Shown here: positions 7,450-15,789 of the stretch, piece after piece
Numbering within the stretch: position 1 is the stretch's first letter
Layout: every line of letters begins with the position of its first letter
Assembly: GCA_963705635.1 (NCBI GenBank)
Contig: CAVPKH010000001.1
Location: forward strand, 310,001 to 374,000
Length of the DNA: 64,000 nt
Source of the DNA: VRUE01 sp963705635
GTDB lineage: Bacteria; Actinomycetota; Thermoleophilia; Solirubrobacterales; 70-9
Direction: 5' to 3'
Translations under genes and position numbers: made by a program
Notes under the pieces: generated by a model
Database searches by the model: none
Told to the model about the DNA's origin: nothing
What the model saw: only the letters and a program-made list of their open reading frames with translations

Positions 7450-8253
7450 CTACCCACCCGCGGCGATGGGCAACCGCCGCCGCTGATCCCGGGGCGCCGG
7501 CTGGCACCGCGGGCACCAGTAGGTGGTGCGGTTGGCGTCGCCCTGGCCGCGGCGGAGGATTGGCGTGCGGCAGGCGCGGCAGGGCCTGGCGGCCCGGCGG
7601 TAGACGGCGCGGTCGCGACGGCCATGATCGACGGCGTCCTGCATCAGGTCGTGGGCTGCCTGGACGACGCTCTGGAGCTGCTTGGCGGAGAGGTCGCCGA
7701 GGCGCTGCCAGGGATTGAGGCGGGCGGCGAAGCAGGCCTCGCTCTTGAAGATGTTGCCGATGCCGGCGATCAGCGCCTGGTCGAGCAGGGCGTCGCCGAG
7801 CTCGCGATCGGCGGCTGAGCGCAGCGCCCGGCTCGTCGCGGCGGCGTCGAAGTCGGCGGCGAGGACGTCGGGGCCGAGCCGCGAGAGGACCGGGTCCCGG
7901 CGCAGGGAGGCGGGCCCGAGCAGCCGCATCGTCGGGCCGCCGAACTCGACCGCTTCGGAGTGCTCGCCCTTCAGCACCGCCCACGCTGCGGCGGCCGGCT
8001 TGCGCCAGCGCTCGCCCCGCCGGTAGACGTGCCAGGAGCCGCTCATGCCGAGGTGGCTGTGGAGGACGAGCCCGCCGAGGTGAAGGAGCAAGTGCTTGCC
8101 CCGCGCCTCGACCCGCTCGAGCTCGCGGCCGTCGAGGCGCTCGATTCCGGCGGCCCGCCCGCGCCGGTTCGGGGCGCTGACCTCGACCCCTTCGCCGCCG
8201 AGCGCCGCCTCGATCCGCCTCGCCGCAAGCAGGATCGTGTCGCCCTCGGACAC
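7450..8253 (-). CDS. nei: Fpg/Nei family DNA glycosylase, Nei2-like
   Basis: A 267-residue base-excision-repair enzyme that removes oxidised bases and cuts the abasic site. Present are the N-terminal EGDT motif, HSHLGMSGSW in the beta-sandwich, the helix-two-turn-helix ALLDQALIAGIGNIFKSE, and a C-terminal CxxC-x16-CxxC zinc finger (CRAC...CPRC). The oddity is residue 2: the catalytic proline of Nei/Fpg is serine here (GTG-Ser-Glu-Gly-Asp). No other in-frame start supplies Met-Pro. A primary amine at residue 2 can still act, as Val2 does in NEIL3. It starts three bases after the preceding BtrH-like gene. Confidence 0.85.
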   Translation of the reverse strand: MSEGDTILLAARRIEAALGGEGVEVSAPNRRGRAAGIERLDGRELERVEARGKHLLLHLGGLVLHSHLGMSGSWHVYRRGERWRKPAAAAWAVLKGEHSEAVEFGGPTMRLLGPASLRRDPVLSRLGPDVLAADFDAAATSRALRSAADRELGDALLDQALIAGIGNIFKSEACFAARLNPWQRLGDLSAKQLQSVVQAAHDLMQDAVDHGRRDRAVYRRAARPCRACRTPILRRGQGDANRTTYWCPRCQPAPRDQRRRLPIAAGG

Positions 8254-8256
8254 TGC

Positions 8257-9222
8257 TCAGGCCAGGGCGGTCCAGAGGCGGTTCTCGGCTTCGGCGACCC
8301 TGCCGGCGGCGGCGTCGATCTCGCGCCAGAGGGCGGGCTCGGGCTCGTCGCGCTCGCTGGCCGCGTGGAAAGCGGTGGCCAGGTCGGTCCATCGCGCCGC
8401 CGCCTCGGCGGCAAGGGCAGCCTCGGGCCGGCCTGCCTCGTCGAGGAAGCGCGAGTACATGAGGCGGAAGGCGCCGCCGCCGGTGCCGCGCTTCTCGATC
8501 ACCTGGTAGCCGAAGCGGGCGCACCACTGCCAATCGTCGGCCACCTCGGGCCAGCTGCCGGCCTCCGCGGCGAGGCGGTCAACGGCGCCGAGGCCGGAGA
8601 GCTCGCCGAGCTCGGAGGCGACCATCGCCCTGGCCGCGCGCTCGATCGCGGCCGGGATCGCGGCGCGCAGCTGCTCGGGAGCGACCGCGCCCGAGGCCGT
8701 GAACATGTGGCCGGCGAGGGGGTAGGCGGGGTGGCTGCTGTGGCGCGCGCGGTCGAGGTCGGGCAGCCGCGTCGTCGTCTGCAGCTGCTCGAAGCCGGTG
8801 TCGGAGAGGTGGGCGAACTCGTCGTCGTAGCCGGCGAGGACGACCGCGTGGCCGGGGAAGTGGGCCGAGTTGCCGTAGTGGTCGAGGTAATAGAGGTCGG
8901 TGAGCAGCAGCACCGGCTGGCCGGCGTCGACCTCGGCCCGCGCCGCCTCCCAGGCGGCGTCATCGCCCGGCTCGAAGGTGCGCAGCTCCAGCGCCGCCCC
9001 GGTCAGCTCGCTGAAGTTCTCCTCCAGCCGCGCCGCGCGGCCGTTGAACCAGCGCGTCGGGGAGGCCTCCTCCAGGGCGACGTAGTAGAAGCAGGCGCCA
9101 GCGCCGAGGCCGAACGCCATCTCCTCGCTGATCTCGGCGCCGTGGAACCCCAGCAGGTTGCGCAGCGCCGTCGATCCGCAGTGGTGGCCGGGCGTGTGGG
9201 CATAGCCGGGAACCGAGGGCAT
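8257..9222 (-). CDS. BtrH-like N-terminal domain / DUF4872 protein
   Basis: A 321-residue protein combining a BtrH N-terminal-like cysteine domain (CGSTALRNLLGFHG near the start; GHAVVLAGYDD about 125-135) with a C-terminal helical DUF4872-type region. The Cys near residue 15 and the His in GHAVV fit a papain-like acyltransferase or peptidase pair. BtrH itself transfers an acyl side chain in butirosin synthesis; the physiological substrate of stand-alone homologues is unknown. The ATG at 9222 sits just before the conserved HTPGHHCGS. It begins an operon with the DNA glycosylase and the small basic protein, a combination I cannot explain. Confidence 0.65.
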   Translation of the reverse strand: MPSVPGYAHTPGHHCGSTALRNLLGFHGAEISEEMAFGLGAGACFYYVALEEASPTRWFNGRAARLEENFSELTGAALELRTFEPGDDAAWEAARAEVDAGQPVLLLTDLYYLDHYGNSAHFPGHAVVLAGYDDEFAHLSDTGFEQLQTTTRLPDLDRARHSSHPAYPLAGHMFTASGAVAPEQLRAAIPAAIERAARAMVASELGELSGLGAVDRLAAEAGSWPEVADDWQWCARFGYQVIEKRGTGGGAFRLMYSRFLDEAGRPEAALAAEAAARWTDLATAFHAASERDEPEPALWREIDAAAGRVAEAENRLWTALA

Positions 9223-9259
9223 GACGGGATACTGACCTACCGGCTTATCCTGCGCGCCG

Positions 9260-9754
9260 ATGCATAACGCCGATCTCAGACTGCTGCGCCTGATGCGGAC
9301 GCACGGGCACTCGCCCGCGCTGGAGTCGGCGGCGAAGGCGCTGGGCAAGGCCGGCAACAACGCCGCCGTCTGGGTCGTGCTGGGGCTGGTGCTGGCGCTC
9401 CTCGATCCCGAACGGCGCGAATCCTGGCTGATCTGCGCCGCCCTTGGCCCGATCGCGATTGGCCTCAACTACGGGATCAAGCTCCTGGTCAAGCGGCCCC
9501 GCCCGGTGCTCGAGGGCCTGCCGCCGCTCGGCGGCGCGCCCAGCTCGCTCAGCTTCCCCTCCGCTCACGCCCTCTCTTCGTTCGCGGTGGCGACGGCGAT
9601 GGTCAGGGTGGATTCCGCCACGGCGGGCGCCCTCGTCGTTGCCCTCGCCCTCTCGCTGGGCCGCCCCTACCTGGGGATGCACTACCCGTCCGACGTCCTC
9701 GTTGGCGCCCTGCTCGGCATCATCCTGGGATTGCTGATCCCGCTTTCCATATGA
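9260..9754 (+). CDS. PAP2 family phosphatase
   Basis: A 164-residue membrane phosphatase of the PAP2 superfamily, acting on lipid phosphates such as undecaprenyl diphosphate or phosphatidic acid. The three signature motifs are visible: KLLVKRPRP (K-x6-RP), PSAH, and GRPYLGMHYPSDVL (R-x5-H-x3-D). Four to five hydrophobic helices surround them. It is divergent from the BtrH-like gene with only 37 bases between starts. The protein is at the short end of the family. Confidence 0.85.
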   Translation: MHNADLRLLRLMRTHGHSPALESAAKALGKAGNNAAVWVVLGLVLALLDPERRESWLICAALGPIAIGLNYGIKLLVKRPRPVLEGLPPLGGAPSSLSFPSAHALSSFAVATAMVRVDSATAGALVVALALSLGRPYLGMHYPSDVLVGALLGIILGLLIPLSI

Positions 9755-9845
9755 CCGCTAAGAAAGCCGCCCCCGGACGCGGAGGTGGGGGGCCATCCAT
9801 ATCTGATTCTCTGGCCTGCCACGGGAGCAGAGGGGGAGGCGTTAT

Positions 9846-10919
9846 ATGAAGGTGGGAATCGTCGGCTTGCCCAACGCGGGCAAGTCGACCCTCTTCAACG
9901 CCTTGACCAGCGGCGGCGCCCAGACCGGCGACTACCCCTTCACGACGATCGAGCCCAACGTGGCGATCGCCGAGGTGCCCGACGAGCGCCTCGACCGGAT
10001 CGCCGAGACCGTGCGCAGCTCGAAGCTGGAACCGGCGACGATCTCCTTTCACGACATCGCCGGCCTGGTCAAAGGGGCCTCCGAGGGTGAGGGCCTCGGC
10101 AACCAGTTCCTCGCCTCGATCCGCGAGACCGACGCGATCTGCCACGTCGTTCGCTGCCACGACGACTCCGGCGTGCCGCACCCCGACGGCCGCGTCGACC
10201 CGCTGGCCGACATCGAGACGATCGAGACCGAGCTGATGCTCTCCGACTACGAGGGGGCCGAGCGCCGCCTGCACCGGGTCGGCAAGGGGGCGAAGTCGGG
10301 CGACGCCGAGGCGATCGCCGAGCGCGACTGGCTGGAGCAGGTGGTGGCGGCGCTGGCCGAAGGCAAGCCGGCCCGCTCGATCCCGGTCCCCGACGCAGCG
10401 GCCGAGGGCCCGCGCAACCTGCAGGCGCTGACCTCGAAGCCGATCCTCTACGTCGCCAACGTCGACGAGGGCGACGCCGAGCCGCCCGCGGCGGTGGCTG
10501 CCCACGCCGCCGCGGTCGGCGCCGGGGTGGTCGCGGTCAGCGCCCGCATCGAGGGCGAGCTGGCCGAGCTCGACCCGGCCGAAGCCGAGGAGATGCGCGA
10601 GTCCTACGGGGTCGGGGGCTCGGGCCTGGCGCGCCTCGTCCGCGCCGCCTACGACCTGCTCGAGCTGATCACCTTCTTCACCGCCGGCGAGGGCAAGGAG
10701 GCCGTCGCCCGGCCGCTCGCCCGCGGCTCGACCGCCTGGGAGGCGGCCGGCACGATCCACACCGAGATCCAGGAAGCCTTCGTCAAGGCCGAGGCGATCG
10801 GCTGGCAGGAGCTGGCCGAGTGCGGCGGCTACGTTCAGGCCCGCGACAAGGGCCTGCTCCGCGTCGAGGGCCGCGACTACGTGGTCCGCGATGGCGACGT
10901 CATAACGATCAAGGTCTAG
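9846..10919 (+). CDS. ychF: Redox-regulated ATPase YchF
   Basis: A 357-residue Obg-related P-loop protein that prefers ATP over GTP and associates with ribosomes. Motifs: G1 GLPNAGKST (residues 7-15), G3 DIAGLVKGASEGEGLGNQFL, the NVDE element in place of NKxD that accounts for ATP specificity, and a C-terminal TGS-like domain (GSTAWEAAGTIHTEIQ...VIGW-type segment ending DGDVITIKV). Length is that expected for the family. A GGGGGAGGCG stretch precedes the ATG. Its stop codon lies inside the left arm of a repeated hairpin element. Confidence 0.95.
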   Translation: MKVGIVGLPNAGKSTLFNALTSGGAQTGDYPFTTIEPNVAIAEVPDERLDRIAETVRSSKLEPATISFHDIAGLVKGASEGEGLGNQFLASIRETDAICHVVRCHDDSGVPHPDGRVDPLADIETIETELMLSDYEGAERRLHRVGKGAKSGDAEAIAERDWLEQVVAALAEGKPARSIPVPDAAAEGPRNLQALTSKPILYVANVDEGDAEPPAAVAAHAAAVGAGVVAVSARIEGELAELDPAEAEEMRESYGVGGSGLARLVRAAYDLLELITFFTAGEGKEAVARPLARGSTAWEAAGTIHTEIQEAFVKAEAIGWQELAECGGYVQARDKGLLRVEGRDYVVRDGDVITIKV

Positions 10920-11038
10920 AGGCCTGCAAACCGGCGCATCTCGGCGTCCTCGCTCGGCCGTCTCGCTCACGCACTGAAGTGCGCTCGCTTCACCGCCCTT
11001 CCTGCGTCCACCGACCTGCTTGGTTTTCGGCCTCTAGA
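10915..11038. repeat. Repeated palindromic element, copy 1 (ychF 3' end)
   Basis: Outer arms TCTAGAGGCC (10915-10924) and GGCCTCTAGA (11029-11038) are perfect inverted repeats, extended by AAACC/GGTTT. The interior, from GGCGCATCTCGGCGTCCTCG to CCTGCTTGG, matches the reverse complement of the element at 58518-58619. A small inner hairpin CGCAC-TGAA-GTGCG is present. It probably acts as the ychF terminator. Confidence 0.7.
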
Positions 11039-11046
11039 GTTCCGGC

Positions 11047-12036
11047 ATGGATCAGGGCGCGCGGTTTCCCGGGGTCGCCGCGAAGGCGGGCCACTACGAG
11101 AGCTTCTACATCAAGGCCTGCCAGCCGGGTGGGGGGCGGGGGATCTGGATCCGCCACACGGTGCACAAGCGTCCCGGCGGCGAGGCCAACGCCTCGATCT
11201 GGTTCGTCCTCTTCGACCGCGAGGCCGAGGGCCCGCGGGCGACCAAGCTGACCGTGCCGGCGGCGGAGCTGTCGGCGCCGGCCGGCTCCTGGATCCGGGT
11301 CGCGGGCGCCGAGATCGGCCCCGGCAGCGCCAGCGGATCGATCGAGACCGAGGCGCTGAAGGCCTCCTGGGACCTGAGCTTCGCCGGCGACGCCGAGCCC
11401 TGCAAGTACCTGCCGGCGGACTGGCTCTACGGGGCGCCGGTTCCCAGGACCAAGTTCGTCGCCCCCTACCCGGACGCGCGCTTCAGCGGCCGGCTCGAGA
11501 TCGACGGCGAGGGGGTCGCGCTCAACGGCTGGCCGGGGATGATCGGCCACAACTGGGGCAGCGAGCACGCCGAGCGCTGGGTCTGGCTCGAGGGCACGGG
11601 CTTCGCCGATTCCCCCGACACCTACTTCGACGCCGGTGCCGCCCGGGTAAAGGTCGGCAGCTGGACGACTCCCTGGCTGCCCTCGGGGATGCTGGTCCTC
11701 GACGGTGAGGCGCACCGCCTCGGCGGCCTCGGCAAGATCGGCTCGGCCTCGATCGAGCCCAGCCCGAGCGCCTGCGAGTTCACCCTGCCCGGCGTGGACA
11801 TCGTCGTCCGCGGCCGCGTCTCCGCTCCCGCGAAGGACTTCGTCGGCTGGGTCTACGCCGACCCCAAGGGCCCCGAGCACAACACCCTCAACTGCTCGGT
11901 ATCCGACCTCGAGCTCACCGTCGAACGCCCAGCCCAGCCGGTCCGCCAGCTCAGCCTCGCCGCCGGCGCCGCCTACGAGTTCGGCCTGCGCGAGACCGAC
12001 CACGGCATCCCGATCCAGCCCTACCCGGACGGCTGA
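11047..12036 (+). CDS. CrtC/AttH-type lipocalin-like protein
   Basis: A 329-residue soluble protein resembling the CrtC (hydroxyneurosporene hydratase)/AttH double-lipocalin fold. The most telling segment is MIGHNWGSEHAERWVWLEG (about 160-180), which matches the GH-x-WG-x-EH-x-x-RW-x-W pattern conserved in this superfamily. No signal peptide or carotenoid genes are nearby, so hydration of a terpenoid is only a possibility. It starts nine bases after the repeat element. Assignment rests on one motif and overall beta-rich character. Confidence 0.55.
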   Translation: MDQGARFPGVAAKAGHYESFYIKACQPGGGRGIWIRHTVHKRPGGEANASIWFVLFDREAEGPRATKLTVPAAELSAPAGSWIRVAGAEIGPGSASGSIETEALKASWDLSFAGDAEPCKYLPADWLYGAPVPRTKFVAPYPDARFSGRLEIDGEGVALNGWPGMIGHNWGSEHAERWVWLEGTGFADSPDTYFDAGAARVKVGSWTTPWLPSGMLVLDGEAHRLGGLGKIGSASIEPSPSACEFTLPGVDIVVRGRVSAPAKDFVGWVYADPKGPEHNTLNCSVSDLELTVERPAQPVRQLSLAAGAAYEFGLRETDHGIPIQPYPDG

Positions 12037-12038
12037 GC

Positions 12039-12995
12039 TTGACAAGCCGCGCCGGAGCGCGCCGCTACTGGCTGATCTGGGTGGCGGTCGTCCCGATCGC
12101 CGTCTGGACCGTCATCCGCCTCCTTGGCCTCGAGGGCGGCTACCCGCTGGTCGCGATGATGGCCTTCACCCCCTACGTGGCGATCGCGGCGCTGCTCGCC
12201 GCCGGGGTTGCGCTGGCGCTGCGCAACTGGGCCGCCGCAACGCTGGCCGCGGCGGCGATGGTCTGCCTCGCGGTCGTGGTCCTGCCGCGGACGATCGGCA
12301 GCGAGACGGCCGCGGCGGCGGGTCACGAGACCCTGACCGTGCTCTCGGCCAACATCCACCACGGCACCGCTGACCCGGATGCCGTCGTCGCACTGGTCGA
12401 CCGCTATCGCCCCGACCTGCTCAGCGTGCAGGAGCTGACCCCGAGCTTCGCGGCGAAGCTGAAGCGGGCGGGGATCGGCGAGCGCCTGCCGCGGTCGATG
12501 CTGCTGGTCCACCGCAGCGCCAGCGGCGCCGGCCTCTACTCGCGCCTGCCGCTGACTCCGCTTCCCCACCAAACGCGCTTCTTCTTTCGCATGCCGCGGG
12601 CGGCGATCACGATGCCCGACGGGCGGCGGCTGCGGGTGGTCGGCGTCCATCCCTACCCACCGCTGAGCAAGAACGTCGGCCGCTGGCAGGCGGCGCTGGA
12701 GAGCCTGCCGGGCGCGGGCGAGGGCACGCCCTGGGTGCTGGTGGGTGACTTCAACGGGACCCTGGACCAGGCGGAGTTTCGCGCCGTCGTCGATCGTGGC
12801 TACGTCGACGCCGGCGACGTGGCCGGCAAGGGCCTCGAGCCGACCTTCCCGACGATGGGCCACCGCCTGCTGCCGCCGACGATCACGATCGACCACGTCC
12901 TCGCCGACCGCCGCCTCGGCATCGCCGACTACGGCGTGGTCGACCTGCCGGGCAGCGACCACCGCGCGATTCATGCGCAGCTGGTCTTGCCCTAA
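12039..12995 (+). CDS. Membrane-anchored endonuclease/exonuclease/phosphatase family protein
   Basis: A 318-residue protein with about three N-terminal membrane helices (residues 10-85) followed by an outward-facing EEP domain. Catalytic elements of the family are visible: SANIHHG (Asn), SVQELTP (Glu), VGVHPYPP, VGDFNGT (Asp/Asn), and LPGSDHRAIH (Asp/His). Substrates of such secreted EEP proteins vary (nucleic acid, phospholipid, phosphoinositide). The TTG start, two bases after the previous stop, is preferred because it keeps the positively charged SRAGARR before the first helix. Confidence 0.78.
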   Translation: MTSRAGARRYWLIWVAVVPIAVWTVIRLLGLEGGYPLVAMMAFTPYVAIAALLAAGVALALRNWAAATLAAAAMVCLAVVVLPRTIGSETAAAAGHETLTVLSANIHHGTADPDAVVALVDRYRPDLLSVQELTPSFAAKLKRAGIGERLPRSMLLVHRSASGAGLYSRLPLTPLPHQTRFFFRMPRAAITMPDGRRLRVVGVHPYPPLSKNVGRWQAALESLPGAGEGTPWVLVGDFNGTLDQAEFRAVVDRGYVDAGDVAGKGLEPTFPTMGHRLLPPTITIDHVLADRRLGIADYGVVDLPGSDHRAIHAQLVLP

Positions 12996-13001
12996 GAGGG
13001 A

Positions 13002-14201
13002 CTAGCCCGTTTCGGCTCCGCCGGCGGGGCCGCTCGGCGCGGTTTCCTTGGCTTCCCCGCCGGCGACGACCTTGCCGTTGACTTCCTTGCTGAAGGTCAT
13101 CCAGCGGTCGTAGCCGCCGAGCGCCGAGGCGAGCTGGTCGCCGCGGATCTTGGTGACGCCGCCGCTGCCGTAGAGCTTGGCCCAGATGATCCGCGGCGAG
13201 GCGCCGTGCTGGGTGACGACGACGCGCTTGAGCTGGCCGTCGAGGTAGCCGCTGAGCTTGGAGCTGATCTCCGGCCCGGAGAAGCGCAGCGTCCAGGTGT
13301 GCAGCGGGCAGTAGTAGTCGTAGGGATCGGGGACGCCGACCAGGTAGGGGACGGGGGGGCCGAAGAAGACGTTCTGGACGCTCTCGGTGTGGCCTCCCGA
13401 GCAGGCGGAGAAATAGGTTTCGGCGATATTGCCGCCGTAGGTGACGACCTGTCCCCTGGTCGCCTCCGCCGCCTCGTTGGTCGAGGCAGTCTCGCTGGAG
13501 AGGCCTTCGTAGACCTGGCTGCGGGTGTCGTCGTAGAGGCCGAAGCCGTTGCCGCCGACGTCGACGGTGAGGGCGAAGGAGCGCGCCGCCACTGCCTGGG
13601 CGCGCAGCGCCGCCTGCGGCCAGGAGGGCGGCGACTCATTGGGGATCACGCCCTTGACGTACTGGTCGACCGGCAGCGCGTTGATCACGTTGAGCGAGCC
13701 GGCGTCGCTGTCCGTCGGCACGACCTCGAGCGCGCCGCGGAAGGTCCCGACCCCGGCGATCGCGACCCGGCCGGCGCCGGCGGCTCGCAGGGTGCGCCCG
13801 CAGGCCGCCAGCGGCTGGCCACTGGAGCTGCGCAGCTTGACGCTGGAGCCGTCGCGGTGGGCCTCGTAGCTGCGGCTCGCGTCGAGCGCCTGGCCGCAGG
13901 CGCTGGTGGCGCCGCTGAAGCCGACGTCGCCGCCGGAGATATCGAGCAGGACGCGGACGATGCGCGTGTTCGTCACCTGCCCCAGCGCCGTCCCCGAGTA
14001 GTAGTGGGAGAGGATGAAGCGGTAGCCCTTGCCGTGCTCGGCGTAGCCGTAGGCGCCGTACTGGCTCATGCCGACGCCGTGGCCGAAGCCGTGCCCTCTG
14101 ACCACCCAGGAGACGCTGGCGCCGGCGATGGGAACGGCGGTCAGCGCCACCGCAACGGTGGCGAGCAGGACTCGAAGCAGTGTGCGCGGGGTGGCGAGCA
14201 T
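13002..14201 (-). CDS. SpoIID/LytB domain protein, secreted
   Basis: A 399-residue exported protein with a signal peptide (hydrophobic core VLLATVAVALTAVPIAGA). It carries the SpoIID/LytB domain, a lytic transglycosylase-type or amidase-enhancing cell-wall module: VRGHGFGHGVGMSQYGAYG near the N-terminus, then PQAALRAQAVAARSFAL and SACSGGHTESV in the middle. In non-sporulating actinobacteria this family is thought to remodel peptidoglycan. The ATG at 14201 (preceded by GAGAG) places the signal peptide correctly; a longer frame begins at 14282. It is divergent from the aldehyde dehydrogenase gene. Confidence 0.85.
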   Translation of the reverse strand: MLATPRTLLRVLLATVAVALTAVPIAGASVSWVVRGHGFGHGVGMSQYGAYGYAEHGKGYRFILSHYYSGTALGQVTNTRIVRVLLDISGGDVGFSGATSACGQALDASRSYEAHRDGSSVKLRSSSGQPLAACGRTLRAAGAGRVAIAGVGTFRGALEVVPTDSDAGSLNVINALPVDQYVKGVIPNESPPSWPQAALRAQAVAARSFALTVDVGGNGFGLYDDTRSQVYEGLSSETASTNEAAEATRGQVVTYGGNIAETYFSACSGGHTESVQNVFFGPPVPYLVGVPDPYDYYCPLHTWTLRFSGPEISSKLSGYLDGQLKRVVVTQHGASPRIIWAKLYGSGGVTKIRGDQLASALGGYDRWMTFSKEVNGKVVAGGEAKETAPSGPAGGAETG

Positions 14202-14280
14202 CTCTCGGAACAACAGATTCGCCCCGCGTGAGTCGCGGCCTGCTCTACGCTGGGAATAAGCGACCAAAGGAGATCCGGGC

Positions 14281-15723
14281 ATGGCGACAGAGACGGTGCG
14301 GGCGGTCGATCACGAGCTCCTCGCCGCCGGCGAGTGGCAGCAGACCGGCGATTGGGGCGAGGTGAGGAGCCCCTATGACGGCACCGTCGTCGGCCGCGTT
14401 GCCGAAGGGGACGCGGCCCTGGTCGACCGCGCCGCCGTGGCCGCCCAGGAGGCCTTCGAGACCGCCGACTTTCCCCAGCACGAGCGCGCCGCCGTGCTCG
14501 ACCGCGCCGCCGCCCTGGTCGGCGAGCGGGTCGACGACCTCGCCCTGACGATCGCCGCCGAGGCCGGCAAGCCGCTGAAGACGGCGCGGGCCGAGGCCGG
14601 CCGCTGCGTCGACACCCTCACCTTCTCCGCCACCGAGGCGCGCAAGCTGACCGGGGGCACGGTGCCGATGGAGGCCTCGCCGGCGGGCGCCGGCAAGCTC
14701 GGCGTGATGCTGCGCGTCCCCTACGGCGTCGTCGGCGCGATCAGCCCCTTCAACTTCCCGCTCAACCTGGTCGCCCACAAGCTCGGGCCGGCGATCGCCG
14801 CTGGCAATGCCGTCGTCCTCAAGCCCGCCGGGCAGACGCCGATCTCGGCCCTGAAGCTGGCTGAGATCCTGGATCAGGCCGGCCTGCCCCAGGGCTGGCT
14901 CAGCGTCATCCCCGGTCCCGGCTCGGAGGTCGGCAACGCGATCGTCGAGCACGAGCTGACCCGGGCGCTCTCCTTCACCGGCTCGGCCGGGGTCGGCTGG
15001 GGCATCCGCAGCAAAGTGCCGCACAAGAAGGTCAACCTGGAGCTGGGCTCGAACGCGCCGCTGATCGTCCACTCCGACGGCGACTGGGAGACGGCCGCCG
15101 ACAAGGCCCAGATCCACGCCTTCTCACACGCCGGCCAGAGCTGCATCTCGATCCAGCGCATCCTCGTCCAGGAGGACGTCGCCGACGGCTTTACCGAGCG
15201 CCTCGTCGCCAACCTCGGCAAGCTGAGGGTCGGCGATCCGCTCGATTCCGAGACCGACGTCGGCCCGCTGATCACCGCCGGCGATCGCGACCGGGTCAAG
15301 CAGTGGATCGAGCAGGCGGTCGCCGGTGGCGCCGTTCTGCTGGCCGGCGGCGAGCTCGTCGACGAGGGCCGCTGCCTGGCGCCGACCCTACTCGGCTCGC
15401 CGCCGCGCGATGCCAAGGTCTGGTGCGAGGAGATCTTTGGCCCGGTGGCGACGATCGACCGCTACGCGGACTTCGGCGAGGCCCTGCGCATGGCCAACGA
15501 CTCGAAGTTCGGCCTCCAGGCCGGCGTCTTCACCGCCGACGTCGGGCGGGCGCTCGAGGCGGCGCGGAGGCTGGAGTTCGGCGGCGTGCTGATCAACGAG
15601 GTGCCGACCTTTCGCGCCGACCAGATGCCCTACGGCGGCGTCAAGGATTCCGGCAACACCCGCGAGGGCCCGGCCTTCGCCGTCCAGGAGCTGACCGAGG
15701 AGCGCTTCATAACGCTTCAGTAG
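14281..15723 (+). CDS. NAD(P)-dependent aldehyde dehydrogenase
   Basis: A 480-residue ALDH-superfamily enzyme that oxidises an aldehyde to its acid. Landmarks: cofactor-binding SPFNFPLNLVAHKLGPA, FTGSAGVG, general-base Glu in NLELGSNAP (about 255), nucleophile Cys in HAGQSCIS (about 287), and the EEIFGPV motif. Length is normal. An AAAGGAGAT ribosome site precedes the ATG. The substrate cannot be inferred; the gene stands alone between divergent and unrelated neighbours. Confidence 0.88.
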   Translation: MATETVRAVDHELLAAGEWQQTGDWGEVRSPYDGTVVGRVAEGDAALVDRAAVAAQEAFETADFPQHERAAVLDRAAALVGERVDDLALTIAAEAGKPLKTARAEAGRCVDTLTFSATEARKLTGGTVPMEASPAGAGKLGVMLRVPYGVVGAISPFNFPLNLVAHKLGPAIAAGNAVVLKPAGQTPISALKLAEILDQAGLPQGWLSVIPGPGSEVGNAIVEHELTRALSFTGSAGVGWGIRSKVPHKKVNLELGSNAPLIVHSDGDWETAADKAQIHAFSHAGQSCISIQRILVQEDVADGFTERLVANLGKLRVGDPLDSETDVGPLITAGDRDRVKQWIEQAVAGGAVLLAGGELVDEGRCLAPTLLGSPPRDAKVWCEEIFGPVATIDRYADFGEALRMANDSKFGLQAGVFTADVGRALEAARRLEFGGVLINEVPTFRADQMPYGGVKDSGNTREGPAFAVQELTEERFITLQ

Positions 15724-15755
15724 TTCGATACTTCCAGTAGTAAAAATTGGGTAAC

Positions 15756-15787
15756 CTCTCCCCACGTCCAGCGAGCAAAGGGGAGAG
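15756..15787 (+). promoter_or_regulatory. Hairpin covering the ribosome-binding site of the phosphoesterase gene
   Basis: CTCTCCCC (15756-15763) pairs perfectly with GGGGAGAG (15780-15787), which is the Shine-Dalgarno region just before the ATG at 15790. This could limit translation initiation, but no ligand-binding domain is apparent. Confidence 0.35.
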
Positions 15788-15789
15788 AG

